Under the pieces are notes generated by a model. The model ran no database searches and had not been told where the DNA came from. It was given only the letters and a program-made list of their open reading frames with translations. Both the position numbers and the translations under genes were made by a program. DNA of 64,000 nt from Salibacteraceae bacterium (GTDB lineage Bacteria; Bacteroidota; Bacteroidia; Flavobacteriales_G; Salibacteraceae): the NCBI GenBank assembly GCA_018401875.1, contig JAGYJZ010000002.1, positions 124,001 to 188,000 on the forward strand, in the 5' to 3' direction. Below are positions 8,582 through 20,127 of this stretch, one piece after another. Positions within the stretch are counted from its first letter, which is position 1; each line of letters starts with the position of its first letter.

Positions 8582-10417
8582 ATGTCAACGAGTCAAGAAA
8601 AATTTATTGTTTCTGCCAGGAAGTACCGACCTGAAAACTGGAAAGAAGTAATCGGTCAAGGATCGATCACTGAAACTTTGATGAATTCGATCGAACAAGA
8701 CCACATGGCGCATGCTTATTTGTTTTGTGGTCCGAGAGGAGTTGGAAAAACTACGTGCGCTCGAATTTTCGCCAAAGAGATCAACCGAAGTGACGATCAC
8801 AGTGAAGACGAAGATTTCTCATTTAACATATTTGAAATGGATGCCGCGTCAAATAATGGCGTGGATGAAATGCGTTCGTTGACCGACCAAGTGCGCATCC
8901 CACCGCAAGTTGGGAAATACAAAGTCTATATTATTGATGAGGTGCACATGCTTTCAAAACAAGCCTTTAATGCTTTTTTGAAGACTTTAGAAGAACCGCC
9001 AAAGCACGCTATCTTCATTTTAGCTACTACTGAAAAACACAAGGTTATTCCGACCATTCTGAGCCGTTGTCAGATTTATGACTTCAACCGAATTGGCATC
9101 GAAGACATCGTAAATCAACTCAAGAGCATCGCGAAGAAGGAGGACATAAAATACGAAGAAGAAGCGTTGCATGTGGTCGCTCAAAAAGCAGATGGAGCTA
9201 TGCGCGATGCGCTTTCAATCTTTGATCAGCTATCGAGTTTTACAAATGAAAACCTGACGTATGATGCCGTTTTAAAGAACTTACACGTTCTTGATTACGA
9301 ATACTACTTCAAAATCACTGACGCTTTATACCAAGCAGATTTTGCAGATGCTTTGGTCATCCTCGACTCGATATTAAAACAAGGGTTTGACGGCAGTCAC
9401 TTCATAAGTGGGTTGGCCAGCCATTTTAGAGATTTGCTCGTATGCAAAGACCCGCGAACGCTCGGGCTTTTAGAAGTAGGCGATTCGGTGCGTGCAAAAT
9501 ACAATGACCAAGCGCAAAAAATTGAAAGCGAATGGATATTATCGGCTCTTTCTTTGGCAGCTGAGTCCGATTTTAAATTCCGAAACACCAGCAATCAGAG
9601 GCTCCTACTAGAAACTTCATTACTAAGCATTGCCTCGATAGAGCTCGAAAAAAAAAACACTAAACCTGAGGTAAACGTTCTTCGAGCCCCGAGCGAAAAG
9701 AAAAAGCTGGAACCCTTGCCCGAAAAGCAAATGCGTGAGGAAGCAACACTTGATGAACCGTTAAAGGAAGCCATTAAAAATGCAGTTCCAGAAAAAGAAA
9801 CTGAATCATCCACCGCTTCCAGTTCACATCAAGAAGAAATCATTCAACCTGAGGTTCCTTCTAATGGAAAAGTTGAAGAGGCGCCTGTCTCTCCAATTCA
9901 CGAAAATGCAGCTACTTCTCGCAGAACCAAGCGAAAGCCAAGTACAGTCTCGCTCAAGTTAGAAAACACAGTTGAAGAGAAGGCACCTGCCGTGAAGGAT
10001 TTGGTTGAAGAACAGGTGCAATCGATCAAAGCGGAAGAGCCGAGCAGTGATGAAGCTTCATTGGACATCGAATCAGCGTGGAAAAAACTCAGCACAGAAT
10101 CGTTTGACGAAGGCAAAAGCGCCTTGTACAGCATCATGGCAAAGCAAAAGCCAACAGATCAAATGGATGAAAATACGCTGACAATAATTCTTTCACACGA
10201 AGTGGATCAAGAGGAGTTTGTTCAGCACAGCGCAAGCGTTTTGTCGAAGCTGCGTGCATTGATTCAAAACCCAACTTTAGGTCTAAAAATATTGGTTCAA
10301 GAAACAAAACATGAAACCAAATTATTCACAGCTCAAGATAAATTTGAATATTTAGCCGGTCAAAATCCTACATTGAGGAAACTGAAACAGGATCTAGACC
10401 TTGATATTTCACATTAA
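8582..10417 (+). CDS. dnaX: DNA polymerase III subunit gamma/tau (clamp loader)
   Basis: AAA+ ATPase of the replicative clamp loader, 611 residues. N-terminal motifs: RPENWKEVIGQ, Walker A GPRGVGKTTCAR (about residues 50-61), Walker B YIIDEVHMLS, sensor 1 region FILATTEKHKV and SRC arginine finger region. The zinc-binding cysteine cluster usual between Walker A and B is replaced by an acidic stretch (SDDHSEDEDFSFNIF), which I believe is common in flavobacterial DnaX. A long Glu/Pro/Lys-rich linker (about 365-490) leads to a C-terminal tau-like domain. The gene is divergent from rpsF and 16 bp ahead of the M16 peptidase. Confidence 0.95.
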   Translation: MSTSQEKFIVSARKYRPENWKEVIGQGSITETLMNSIEQDHMAHAYLFCGPRGVGKTTCARIFAKEINRSDDHSEDEDFSFNIFEMDAASNNGVDEMRSLTDQVRIPPQVGKYKVYIIDEVHMLSKQAFNAFLKTLEEPPKHAIFILATTEKHKVIPTILSRCQIYDFNRIGIEDIVNQLKSIAKKEDIKYEEEALHVVAQKADGAMRDALSIFDQLSSFTNENLTYDAVLKNLHVLDYEYYFKITDALYQADFADALVILDSILKQGFDGSHFISGLASHFRDLLVCKDPRTLGLLEVGDSVRAKYNDQAQKIESEWILSALSLAAESDFKFRNTSNQRLLLETSLLSIASIELEKKNTKPEVNVLRAPSEKKKLEPLPEKQMREEATLDEPLKEAIKNAVPEKETESSTASSSHQEEIIQPEVPSNGKVEEAPVSPIHENAATSRRTKRKPSTVSLKLENTVEEKAPAVKDLVEEQVQSIKAEEPSSDEASLDIESAWKKLSTESFDEGKSALYSIMAKQKPTDQMDENTLTIILSHEVDQEEFVQHSASVLSKLRALIQNPTLGLKILVQETKHETKLFTAQDKFEYLAGQNPTLRKLKQDLDLDISH

Positions 10418-10433
10418 CACAACTCAATTAACT

Positions 10434-13364
10434 ATGAACTTTAAGACATTCATTTTGGTGCTCGGCATGGCATCAATCGCCCTCACATCATGCTCTGATT
10501 CAGGAAATGAGTCGGCAAAAGAAACTTCAAAATACAGCTACGAGTCTGTAGAAAACGATCCTTTTGGGTTGCGTATTTACACCTTAGACAATGGATTAAA
10601 AGTCTACATATCAGAGAATCACGCTGAACCACGTATCCAAACAAACATCGCGGTAAGAACCGGTAGCAAGCAAGACCCAAAAGACGCCACCGGTTTAGCG
10701 CACTACCTCGAGCATATGCTATTCAAAGGCACTTCAAACATTGGCTCACTCAATTGGGAAGAAGAGAAAAAGTTTTTGCAGATGATTTCTGACCTTTATG
10801 AGGAGCATCGCAATACAGACGATATGGAAGCGCGCAAAACTATCTATGCACGCATCGATAGTTTATCGCAAATCGCGGCCACTTTCGTTGCTACCAACGA
10901 ATACGACAAGATGATTAGCGGATTGGGCGCACAAGGAACAAACGCATACACGAGCAACGAACGCACTGTTTATATCAACGACATTCCAAGTACTGAACTA
11001 GAAAAATGGCTCATGATCGAATCTGAGCGATTCAACGAATTGGTATTGCGACTTTTCCACACCGAGTTAGAAGCGGTGTACGAAGAGTTTAACCGCGCAC
11101 AAGACAGCGACCGCAGACAGGCCTACTACAAATCACTCGACCTACTTTTCCCTAATCACCCATACGGTCAACAAACAACGATCGGAACAGGTGAGCACTT
11201 GAAAAGCCCGAGCATGGAAAAAATTCACGACTACTTTAAAAGACGATATGTGCCTAACAACATGGCCATTGTGCTTGCTGGCGATTTAGATCCAGAAAAA
11301 ACCATAGCGATGATCGACAAGCACTTTGGCGACATGAAATCGCAGCCGTTAGAAGATATTCAAATGCCTACAGAATCTCCGATCACCGAACCCATCATTG
11401 AAGACGTAATGGGAAGCGAAGCAGCGTTTGAAATGGTATCGTTTCGATTGGGCGGTGTGCATACCAAAGATGCCATGTATGCCGAATTGCTTGACGGTGT
11501 TTTAAGCAACGGAAACGCAGGCCTAATTGACCTCAACCTCAACCAAAAGCAAAAAGTGTTGCGCGCCTATTCTTCATCATCGGTCAACGAAGATTACTCT
11601 TGGTTTATGTTTACGGGGTATGCCCGTGATGGACAAAACTTGGAAGAAGTGCGCGATCTATTGCTTGCACAACTCGACAGTGTGAAAAATGGAAACTTTG
11701 AAGATTGGATGATCGATGCTGTTGTGCGCTCAAAGAAAAAAGACTTGATGAGCCAAATGGAAGCGAATTGGATCAGAGCCTACCTGATCTCTGATGCCTT
11801 CATTATGAATAAAGATTGGCAAGAAGAGGTAACCAAGTATGACGACATGGCGAAGATTACCAAAGACGAGTTGATCGCGTGGACAAAAGAAACATTCGAC
11901 AACAATTACGTTGCTGTAAATAAGCGCATTGGCGAAAAAGACATTCACAAGGTTGACAAACCACAAATCACTCCTGTAACCATCAACCGCGAAGAAAGCT
12001 CAGCGTTTTTCACCATGATCGATACTATGGAGTCGATGCGTTTAGAGCCACAATTCATCGATTTTTCTTCGGCCATTCAAAAGGCAAGCATCGCTAACAA
12101 AGTGCCTTTGCTTTATGTGAAAAACGAGGTGAATGAACTTTACACGATGAACTACTTGCTTGATATGGGTAAGAATCACGACAAAAAAGTTGCGCTGGCA
12201 GTTGACTATTTACCGTATTTGGGAACAAATGACATGTCGCCTGCAGAGGTGCAAAAAGAGCTATTCAAGTTAGGTGTGAGCTTTGACGTGTATACTTCTA
12301 GCGATCAATCCTACATAACACTTACTGGACTTGAGGAAACATTTGAAGAAGGCGTTCAACTTTTTGAGAAGATCTTATCCTCTGTAGTAGCTGACGAAAA
12401 CAGCTATAAAGAAATGGTGATGGGCGAATTGAAAAAGCGTTCTGACAAGAAACTCGACAAGGGACAAATTCTATTTAGAGGAATGGCTGACTATGCCAAA
12501 TATGGAGCCAAAAACCCATTTAACGATGTGCTTTGCACCGATGAATTGATGAATATCGATCCAAATGAACTGACCGACATCTTACATCAATTAACAAGCT
12601 ACGAGCATCGAATTTTATTCTATGGACCTCAAGAAATCAACGCGGTAAGCAGCGTGTTAGAATCGCATCACACAATGCCTGAAACGATGGTGGCTTTGCC
12701 CGCAGAAATGGAGTTCCCCGAGTTGGCAACCGATAAAAATGTGGTCTATTTCTGTGAATACGACATGGTGCAAACAGAGCTCATGATGTATCACCGCGGT
12801 GGAGTATTTGATGAAAGTATCTTGCCTGAAACGCGCATCTTCAACGAATATTTTGGAAGTGGACTTTCTTCGATCGTTTTCCAAGAAATCAGAGAATCAA
12901 AGGCGTTGGCTTACTCGGCCTATGCAGGGTTCAGCACGCCATCAGAAGCTGACAAGCACAACTATGTGCGCGGATACATTGGCACACAAGCCAATAAATT
13001 GAGTGACGCAACCAACGCTTTACTCGATTTGATGAGCAACATACCACGGGCCGACAATCAATTTGAAGGAGCTAAACTCAGTGCGATGAAACAAATTGAA
13101 ACCAATCGAACCAAAGGAAGCAGTATTCTATGGGGTTACGAGCGAGCTCAAAAACTTGGCGTTGACTACGATCTCAATCAAAAAATCTATCCTCAACTTA
13201 ATGACGTTACTTTCGATAAGCTACAAGCCTTTTTTGACCAAAATGTAAAAGGTAAAACGTATACCTACGTGATGATTGGCAAGAAAAGCGAAACTGATTT
13301 TGAAGCACTCAAAAAGCTCGGCCCAGTGAAAGAACTCACATTGAAAGAGGTATTCGGATACTAA
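10434..13364 (+). CDS. M16 family (insulinase-like) zinc peptidase, lipoprotein
   Basis: Envelope metallopeptidase of 976 residues. I chose the ATG at 10434 because it opens a clean lipoprotein signal (MNFKTFILVLGMASIALTSC, lipid-modified Cys20); an upstream TTG would add 11 residues inside the dnaX end. The inverted zinc motif HYLEH is at residues 90-94, with downstream Glu in LEAVYEEF. Two M16 halves are present; the second keeps the R/Y region (RESKALAYSAYAGF) but lacks its own HxxEH, as usual for a two-domain M16 protein. Probably degrades peptides at the cell surface or in the periplasm. It ends at a strong terminator. Confidence 0.9.
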   Translation: MNFKTFILVLGMASIALTSCSDSGNESAKETSKYSYESVENDPFGLRIYTLDNGLKVYISENHAEPRIQTNIAVRTGSKQDPKDATGLAHYLEHMLFKGTSNIGSLNWEEEKKFLQMISDLYEEHRNTDDMEARKTIYARIDSLSQIAATFVATNEYDKMISGLGAQGTNAYTSNERTVYINDIPSTELEKWLMIESERFNELVLRLFHTELEAVYEEFNRAQDSDRRQAYYKSLDLLFPNHPYGQQTTIGTGEHLKSPSMEKIHDYFKRRYVPNNMAIVLAGDLDPEKTIAMIDKHFGDMKSQPLEDIQMPTESPITEPIIEDVMGSEAAFEMVSFRLGGVHTKDAMYAELLDGVLSNGNAGLIDLNLNQKQKVLRAYSSSSVNEDYSWFMFTGYARDGQNLEEVRDLLLAQLDSVKNGNFEDWMIDAVVRSKKKDLMSQMEANWIRAYLISDAFIMNKDWQEEVTKYDDMAKITKDELIAWTKETFDNNYVAVNKRIGEKDIHKVDKPQITPVTINREESSAFFTMIDTMESMRLEPQFIDFSSAIQKASIANKVPLLYVKNEVNELYTMNYLLDMGKNHDKKVALAVDYLPYLGTNDMSPAEVQKELFKLGVSFDVYTSSDQSYITLTGLEETFEEGVQLFEKILSSVVADENSYKEMVMGELKKRSDKKLDKGQILFRGMADYAKYGAKNPFNDVLCTDELMNIDPNELTDILHQLTSYEHRILFYGPQEINAVSSVLESHHTMPETMVALPAEMEFPELATDKNVVYFCEYDMVQTELMMYHRGGVFDESILPETRIFNEYFGSGLSSIVFQEIRESKALAYSAYAGFSTPSEADKHNYVRGYIGTQANKLSDATNALLDLMSNIPRADNQFEGAKLSAMKQIETNRTKGSSILWGYERAQKLGVDYDLNQKIYPQLNDVTFDKLQAFFDQNVKGKTYTYVMIGKKSETDFEALKKLGPVKELTLKEVFGY

Positions 13365-15695
<2,331 letters not shown>

Positions 15696-15713
15696 AATCA
15701 ACATATCTAAAAC

Positions 15714-15748
15714 AAAAATGCCGCTGAGCCTGGCTCAGCGGCATTTTT
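15714..15748. terminator. Strong bidirectional terminator between icd and the DUF4168 pair
   Basis: A near-perfect palindrome, AAAAATGCCGCTGAGCC and its complement around a single T, with A-run before and T-run after. It serves icd on the plus strand and the convergent DUF4168 genes on the minus strand. In practice the central CCTGG would form the loop. Confidence 0.92.
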
Positions 15749-15784
15749 GTTACTCTTAGGAGTATTCTTAATCCGTCAAGAAGA

Positions 15785-16231
15785 CTATCCTTTTAAATAT
15801 TCTTGAACCTTTTGTTGCAATTCTGGACTTGACTGAATGGCACTTGCTAATTCTTGATAACGCGGAACTGTCAATCCTTCTTCAACAATTTTAACTTGCA
15901 TATTTTCTTGCGCTTTCACTTGAATCTCGGATAACTCCCCTGATACAGATTCAAATAATTCAACTTCTTCTGGTGCAGCTTCCAAAACTTGATCTGGATT
16001 CTGTTGAATTTGCTGAATCTCATTGAATCGCTCAACCGCAAGACCTTTCTCTTCAATGGTTTGAACCATTTCTTGTTGTGCTAGCTGTTCAAGGTTTTGA
16101 ACTTGCAGAAATGCTGACGCAAATTGTTCTAATTCAGCTTCAGTTACTTTGTCTTGAGCATAAACAAAAGCTCCAAGAGTCATAAGTAAGGTTAGGATAA
16201 AAATTGACTTGTTGTTTTTCATAAAACGCAT
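15785..16231 (-). CDS. DUF4168 domain protein, exported
   Basis: Small secreted or periplasmic protein of 148 residues. A signal peptide (ending about FVYAQ, residue 26) is followed by a Gln/Glu-rich, almost wholly helical domain. It has an internal near-repeat: IEEKGLAVERFNEIQQIQQ resembles IVEEGLTVPRYQELASAIQ, the DUF4168 pattern. Function unknown. It lies 34 bp after a paralogue with the same domain, evidently a tandem duplication. Confidence 0.75.
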   Translation of the reverse strand: MRFMKNNKSIFILTLLMTLGAFVYAQDKVTEAELEQFASAFLQVQNLEQLAQQEMVQTIEEKGLAVERFNEIQQIQQNPDQVLEAAPEEVELFESVSGELSEIQVKAQENMQVKIVEEGLTVPRYQELASAIQSSPELQQKVQEYLKG

Positions 16232-16265
16232 AATAAATTGATTTTAAATTAAAATGATGACGATT

Positions 16266-16820
16266 CTAGTTGCGCTGTTGCTGAATCGCCTGAAACTTTT
16301 CGAGCAAAACTGGATCGCTTTGCAGTGTTTGTGCTATTTCTTGATATCGAGTTAATGAAAGATCGCCTTCATTGATCTTCTTTTCCATAACACTCTCAGC
16401 ATCCATCTGAATTCCTTGAAATTCTTGAGTTGAGGCTTCATAAGTTTCTAATTCCTCAGCCGAAACTTCCATTTCCAGTTGCGGATTCTGTTGGGCTTGT
16501 TGAATTTGACTAAAGCGCTCCACATCCATACCTTTAGACTCAACTACCTGAATCATCTTTTGCTGCGCGGCTTGATTAATGAGTTGAACTTCCTGCGCGA
16601 TGGCGGCAAATTTTGATAATTCGTTATCACTCACCTCCTTCAACTCAGGTTGTTGAATGGATTCTAAACTGGGATTTGTCTGACTTGACGCCTGATTCGA
16701 ATGGGTTTGAGATTCTTTATTTTCGGAATTCTCTTGTTGATCATTTTGATTATTCTGGTTACAACTTGCAGAAGCTAGTAAAATCAAACTCGATGTAACA
16801 AATAGGGTAATTATTCTCAT
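16266..16820 (-). CDS. DUF4168 domain lipoprotein
   Basis: 184 residues, paralogue of the following gene. The lipoprotein signal ends LLASASC (Cys19). A linker of Asn, Gln, Ser and Glu follows, then the helical DUF4168 domain with VESKGMDVERFSQIQQ and INEGDLSLTRYQEIAQ. The two paralogues differ in anchoring: this one carries a lipobox, its neighbour a cleavable signal peptide. Function unknown. A hairpin lies in the leader about 37 bp upstream. Confidence 0.75.
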   Translation of the reverse strand: MRIITLFVTSSLILLASASCNQNNQNDQQENSENKESQTHSNQASSQTNPSLESIQQPELKEVSDNELSKFAAIAQEVQLINQAAQQKMIQVVESKGMDVERFSQIQQAQQNPQLEMEVSAEELETYEASTQEFQGIQMDAESVMEKKINEGDLSLTRYQEIAQTLQSDPVLLEKFQAIQQQRN

Positions 16821-16856
16821 TTCTAAGTTAATTTATTGAGTAAAAAAAATGGAAAG

Positions 16857-16877
16857 ACCGTCCAGAATTTGGACGGT
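16857..16877. other. Hairpin upstream of the DUF4168 pair
   Basis: ACCGTCCA (16857-16864) and TGGACGGT (16870-16877) form a perfect 8-bp stem with loop GAATT. There is no T-run on either side, so it does not look like a terminator. It lies 37 bp before the start of the minus-strand lipoprotein gene, in its likely leader or promoter. It could be an operator or RNA element. The rest of the 248-bp gap up to 17068 shows nothing I recognise. Confidence 0.35.
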
Positions 16878-17068
16878 TAGACCAATTCAACGAATCGATT
16901 TCTAATTTATTGCCTCGCTTTAAAAACCTCAAGAGTTGACTCGGTTAAACGCTATAAGAATTAGTGTTCTGCTTAATTCAAAGTCAAGTATGCCAACTAT
17001 TCATACATTTAATTCAATTTATTAAACCCAATGTAGCGCGCTAACAACCTAAAAAAACCCCGCAAAAT

Positions 17069-17389
17069 ATGATAACCGTTGCCCTTTTGTTCATTGTTTT
17101 AGGACTACTAGTCAAACACGCCAAAATGCACTTTCTGATCGCGGGATACAACATGATGTCGAAAGAGGAAAAAGCGAAGTATGACATCGAAGGCATTGCT
17201 ACTTTGTTTAGAAACACCTTGTTTGCCATGGCGGCCCTCCTATTGATTGGAAGCATTGCCATTTACTGGTTTGAAATTTCAAGTGTCGAGCACTTAATTT
17301 TGATTCCGACCATCATAATTGGTGTGATTTATTTGTTGGTCCGCTCAAATTCCTCAAGATTCAAGATCAACACTAACCAAGGCGATTAA
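17069..17389 (+). CDS. Small membrane protein, DUF3784-like
   Basis: 106 residues with three hydrophobic segments (about 1-14, 51-68, 73-91). The loop HAKMHFLIAGYNMMSKEEKAKYDIE (residues about 17-41) is the pattern of DUF3784 proteins: a Lys/Glu-rich cytoplasmic loop carrying AGYN-M--EEK. Function unknown. It is upstream of the DUF6056 gene, with a 48-bp gap. Confidence 0.65.
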   Translation: MITVALLFIVLGLLVKHAKMHFLIAGYNMMSKEEKAKYDIEGIATLFRNTLFAMAALLLIGSIAIYWFEISSVEHLILIPTIIIGVIYLLVRSNSSRFKINTNQGD

Positions 17390-17437
17390 TTGGTGAATTT
17401 ACAATATGCTTAAATTCACTCCTTCAATCTTCATCGC

Positions 17438-18772
17438 TTGAGCAAAAGAGAACGCCTCTTCATCGCCATAACGGGCATTATAGTATTGGGAAGCTATGTT
17501 TTTGCGAGTGTGTATTGTCATCCCAGTGGTGATGATTTCACGTATGCAGCAAAGGCTCGTGGTGGTGAGATATTACAACTCGTTTTAAACGAGCGATACG
17601 AAACCAATGGCCGCTACGCGAGTAACTTTCTCATGCTTTCGAGCCCGCTCAACTGGGGCGGAATAACCGCATACAAGCTCATGCCAGTGATACTGATTGG
17701 AAGCTTTTTTGCAGGATTGCTGCTATTCTTCCGATTGATTGTAAATCAACATCTATTGTTAATCACTACGGTGAGTGCGCTCATTGCACTCAGCATTATG
17801 CCCGACATTACTGAAGGCATTTATTGGTACACCGGTGCTTACACCTACACACTTTCAGCCCTTTTGCTTTTATTGGCAACAGCCATCTTGGTAAGGAATC
17901 AAACTTACATCAAACTCAAATCACACGCATGCGCTGTCGGGCTCATCATCATAGCAAGTGGTTTTAACGAAACCATTCTTCTATATGGAATGGCGGCCTC
18001 AGGGTTAATGGCTGTAAGAGCGCGATTTTCAAAACTCTCACTCGCTTATGTTCTGCTTTTCTCGCTCTTACTGATTTATGTTTTTACTGCGCCCGGAAAT
18101 GCGGTGAGGGCATCACAATTCAGTGAAAGTCATCAACTGCTCCACTCGTTCGCTATGAGCTTGGTGTACAGCGCTCGATTTATTGGCGAATGGCTTCTCA
18201 ATCCAGCATTTCTTCTTTGGGCTATAGTCTTGCTTAAGCTCAATTTAAAAGATAATGCCAGTGCGCGGTTGCAGTTCTTGCGCAATCCCATTGCAGTAGT
18301 ATTGGTGTTGATTCTGCCCATCATGATCAGCAGTTTCGGGCCACTTTATAGCACAGGAATGCTCGGGCAATATCGCACAGCAAACTTGGCGAGCATTCTA
18401 TTTGCGCCATCATTTACTTTGATTATCCTAGCGAATAAAGATTTCCTATTGCCAAAACTGCGATCAACATTGCTTCAAAAATTAGCATTTCCACTATTGC
18501 TTTTATGCTTACTCACGTGGAAGAATCAATTCTATTTGTTCAAAGAACTTATTTCAGGAGACATGGCACACTTTGATGCAGAAATGCATGATCGCTATGA
18601 GCGCATTCAGCGTTGCGAAGAAAACTTTTGTTACTTGCCCGAATTGGTGCATCAACCCAAAACATTGTTCGTTTATGCACTAAGCGATGACCCCGAACAT
18701 TGGCGGAACAAGTCTTACCAACTTTACTTTAATTCAGCTGAAATAGGAAAAATGGATGCCACAGATGAATAG
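17438..18772 (+). CDS. Polytopic membrane protein, DUF6056-like
   Basis: 444 residues with about ten membrane spans. The periplasmic loop after the first span has HPSGDDFTYAAKA and NGRYASNFLM, and a later loop has DITEGIYWYTGAYTYTLSA. This layout, with acidic GDDF after span 1, is that of DUF6056 and related GT-C-like membrane proteins (glycosyltransferase-type fold), but no activity is known. The start is TTG at 17438: an in-frame TAA lies at 17411-17413 and there is no ATG or GTG between, while the first span begins just after. Confidence 0.65.
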   Translation: MSKRERLFIAITGIIVLGSYVFASVYCHPSGDDFTYAAKARGGEILQLVLNERYETNGRYASNFLMLSSPLNWGGITAYKLMPVILIGSFFAGLLLFFRLIVNQHLLLITTVSALIALSIMPDITEGIYWYTGAYTYTLSALLLLLATAILVRNQTYIKLKSHACAVGLIIIASGFNETILLYGMAASGLMAVRARFSKLSLAYVLLFSLLLIYVFTAPGNAVRASQFSESHQLLHSFAMSLVYSARFIGEWLLNPAFLLWAIVLLKLNLKDNASARLQFLRNPIAVVLVLILPIMISSFGPLYSTGMLGQYRTANLASILFAPSFTLIILANKDFLLPKLRSTLLQKLAFPLLLLCLLTWKNQFYLFKELISGDMAHFDAEMHDRYERIQRCEENFCYLPELVHQPKTLFVYALSDDPEHWRNKSYQLYFNSAEIGKMDATDE

Positions 18773-18853
18773 TCAATCTTCCAAATTTCTAGAGGCACAT
18801 CTTTGCATGATGAAAAGATGACAACTTAAATCTGAATCATTTGAAAATCGAAC

Positions 18854-19264
18854 ATGAAGAAGAACATGCGAAAAACGAGAAGTTTAGACCTGAAAAGCAC
18901 AGTCTCATTTATGTTTCTATGTTTGTCTATCATGATGCTTTCATGCACACAACAGTCTAGTCTACCCGACCCATTGGAAGCGGGATGGAACGGAGATGAT
19001 ATTTGTGTAGTTCTCGAAGAAAATGAAATGATTCGTTCATTGAAATGTACTTTTCCGCCTGGAATTGGACACGAACGTCACTACCACAGCGCACATTTCG
19101 GGTACACGCTGCAAGGGAGTAAATTTCAAATTACTGACACAAACGGAACCAAAGAAATTGATGTGCCTACAGGAAGCAGTTTCTATAACGAACATATTGA
19201 ATGGCACGAAGTTTTGAACATTGGAACTGACACCGCTGTCTTTTTAATCATAGAACCGAAGTAA
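18854..19264 (+). CDS. Cupin-domain lipoprotein
   Basis: 136 residues. The lipoprotein signal ends IMMLSC (Cys at about 31); the start could also be the ATG four codons on (18866). The rest is one cupin barrel: GHERHYHSAHFGYTLQGS is the first cupin motif with metal-binding His residues, and the second motif carries FYNEHIEWHEVLNIG. Small envelope cupins are often metal-binding, but the substrate here is unknown. Confidence 0.7.
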   Translation: MKKNMRKTRSLDLKSTVSFMFLCLSIMMLSCTQQSSLPDPLEAGWNGDDICVVLEENEMIRSLKCTFPPGIGHERHYHSAHFGYTLQGSKFQITDTNGTKEIDVPTGSSFYNEHIEWHEVLNIGTDTAVFLIIEPK

Positions 19265-19332
19265 AAAATCACCAATTGAGTTGGAGAAGTGCACTTCGCC
19301 TTGTCAGAAAGAAAAAGTAATTTGCCAACCAA

Positions 19333-20094
19333 ATGGAAAAATCAGATCGAAAAATAGGCTTAGCGCTTGGCGGAGGAGCAGTGCTGGGCGCGGCACACGT
19401 TGGAGTGTTGAAAGCCGTGCATGAATCGGGCATCAAAATCGATTACATCGCAGGGACGAGCATTGGAGCGTTTGTGGGAGCGTTCTTCGCCTTCGGAAAG
19501 TCGTGCGATGAAATTGAAGAAATCGCATTGAAACTGAACTGGATTGACATTGCAGAACTCTCTTTGTCGCGGTATGGGTTGTTGTCAAACGAAAAAATGG
19601 GTAAACTTTTGCATCAACACATCGGTAATGCAAAAATCGAAGAGAGCGACATCCCACTAGCAATGGTTGCTACCGATGCGGCAAGTGGAGAAAAAGTAGT
19701 AATAAACAGTGGCTCAGTTACTGATGGAATAAAGGCAAGCACCTGTATTCCAGGAATTTTCAATCCCATCGAAATCGATGAAAAAATGTTGCTTGATGGC
19801 GGAATTGTGGAAAATGTACCCATACAAACGGTGCGAAACATGGGCGCTGATTATGTTATTGGTGTTGACCTAAACGCCCAATTCAAATATGAAAAACCTC
19901 AACACATATTTGATGTATTGTTGAACAGTTTTCATTTCACTATGCTCACTTCGTCAAGACTGCAATCCAGGGAAGCCGACCTATTGATAAAGCCCAACCT
20001 TTCTAACTACAGCAGATCAAATATGGACCATTTGAAGGATTTAATGCAGCAAGGCTATGATGATGCTAAAAAGGCCCTTGAAGACTTCGAGTAA
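19333..20094 (+). CDS. Patatin-like phospholipase, RssA type
   Basis: 253-residue serine hydrolase. Oxyanion hole GGGAVLGAAHVGVL (about 13-26), nucleophile elbow GTSIGA (Ser at about 43) and catalytic Asp in DGGIVENVP (about 156-164) are all present, so the Ser-Asp dyad is intact. No signal peptide, so it is probably cytosolic and acts on membrane lipids. It is followed 33 bp later by the YdcF-like gene. Confidence 0.88.
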   Translation: MEKSDRKIGLALGGGAVLGAAHVGVLKAVHESGIKIDYIAGTSIGAFVGAFFAFGKSCDEIEEIALKLNWIDIAELSLSRYGLLSNEKMGKLLHQHIGNAKIEESDIPLAMVATDAASGEKVVINSGSVTDGIKASTCIPGIFNPIEIDEKMLLDGGIVENVPIQTVRNMGADYVIGVDLNAQFKYEKPQHIFDVLLNSFHFTMLTSSRLQSREADLLIKPNLSNYSRSNMDHLKDLMQQGYDDAKKALEDFE

Positions 20095-20127
20095 TTTGTT
20101 TCTGAGATTCGATTAAAGGAAAACACG

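Noticed and set aside
8800-8840. Missing zinc-binding cysteines in DnaX as an anomaly
   Set aside because: An acidic loop replaces the cluster in many flavobacterial DnaX proteins as I know them; not special to this gene.
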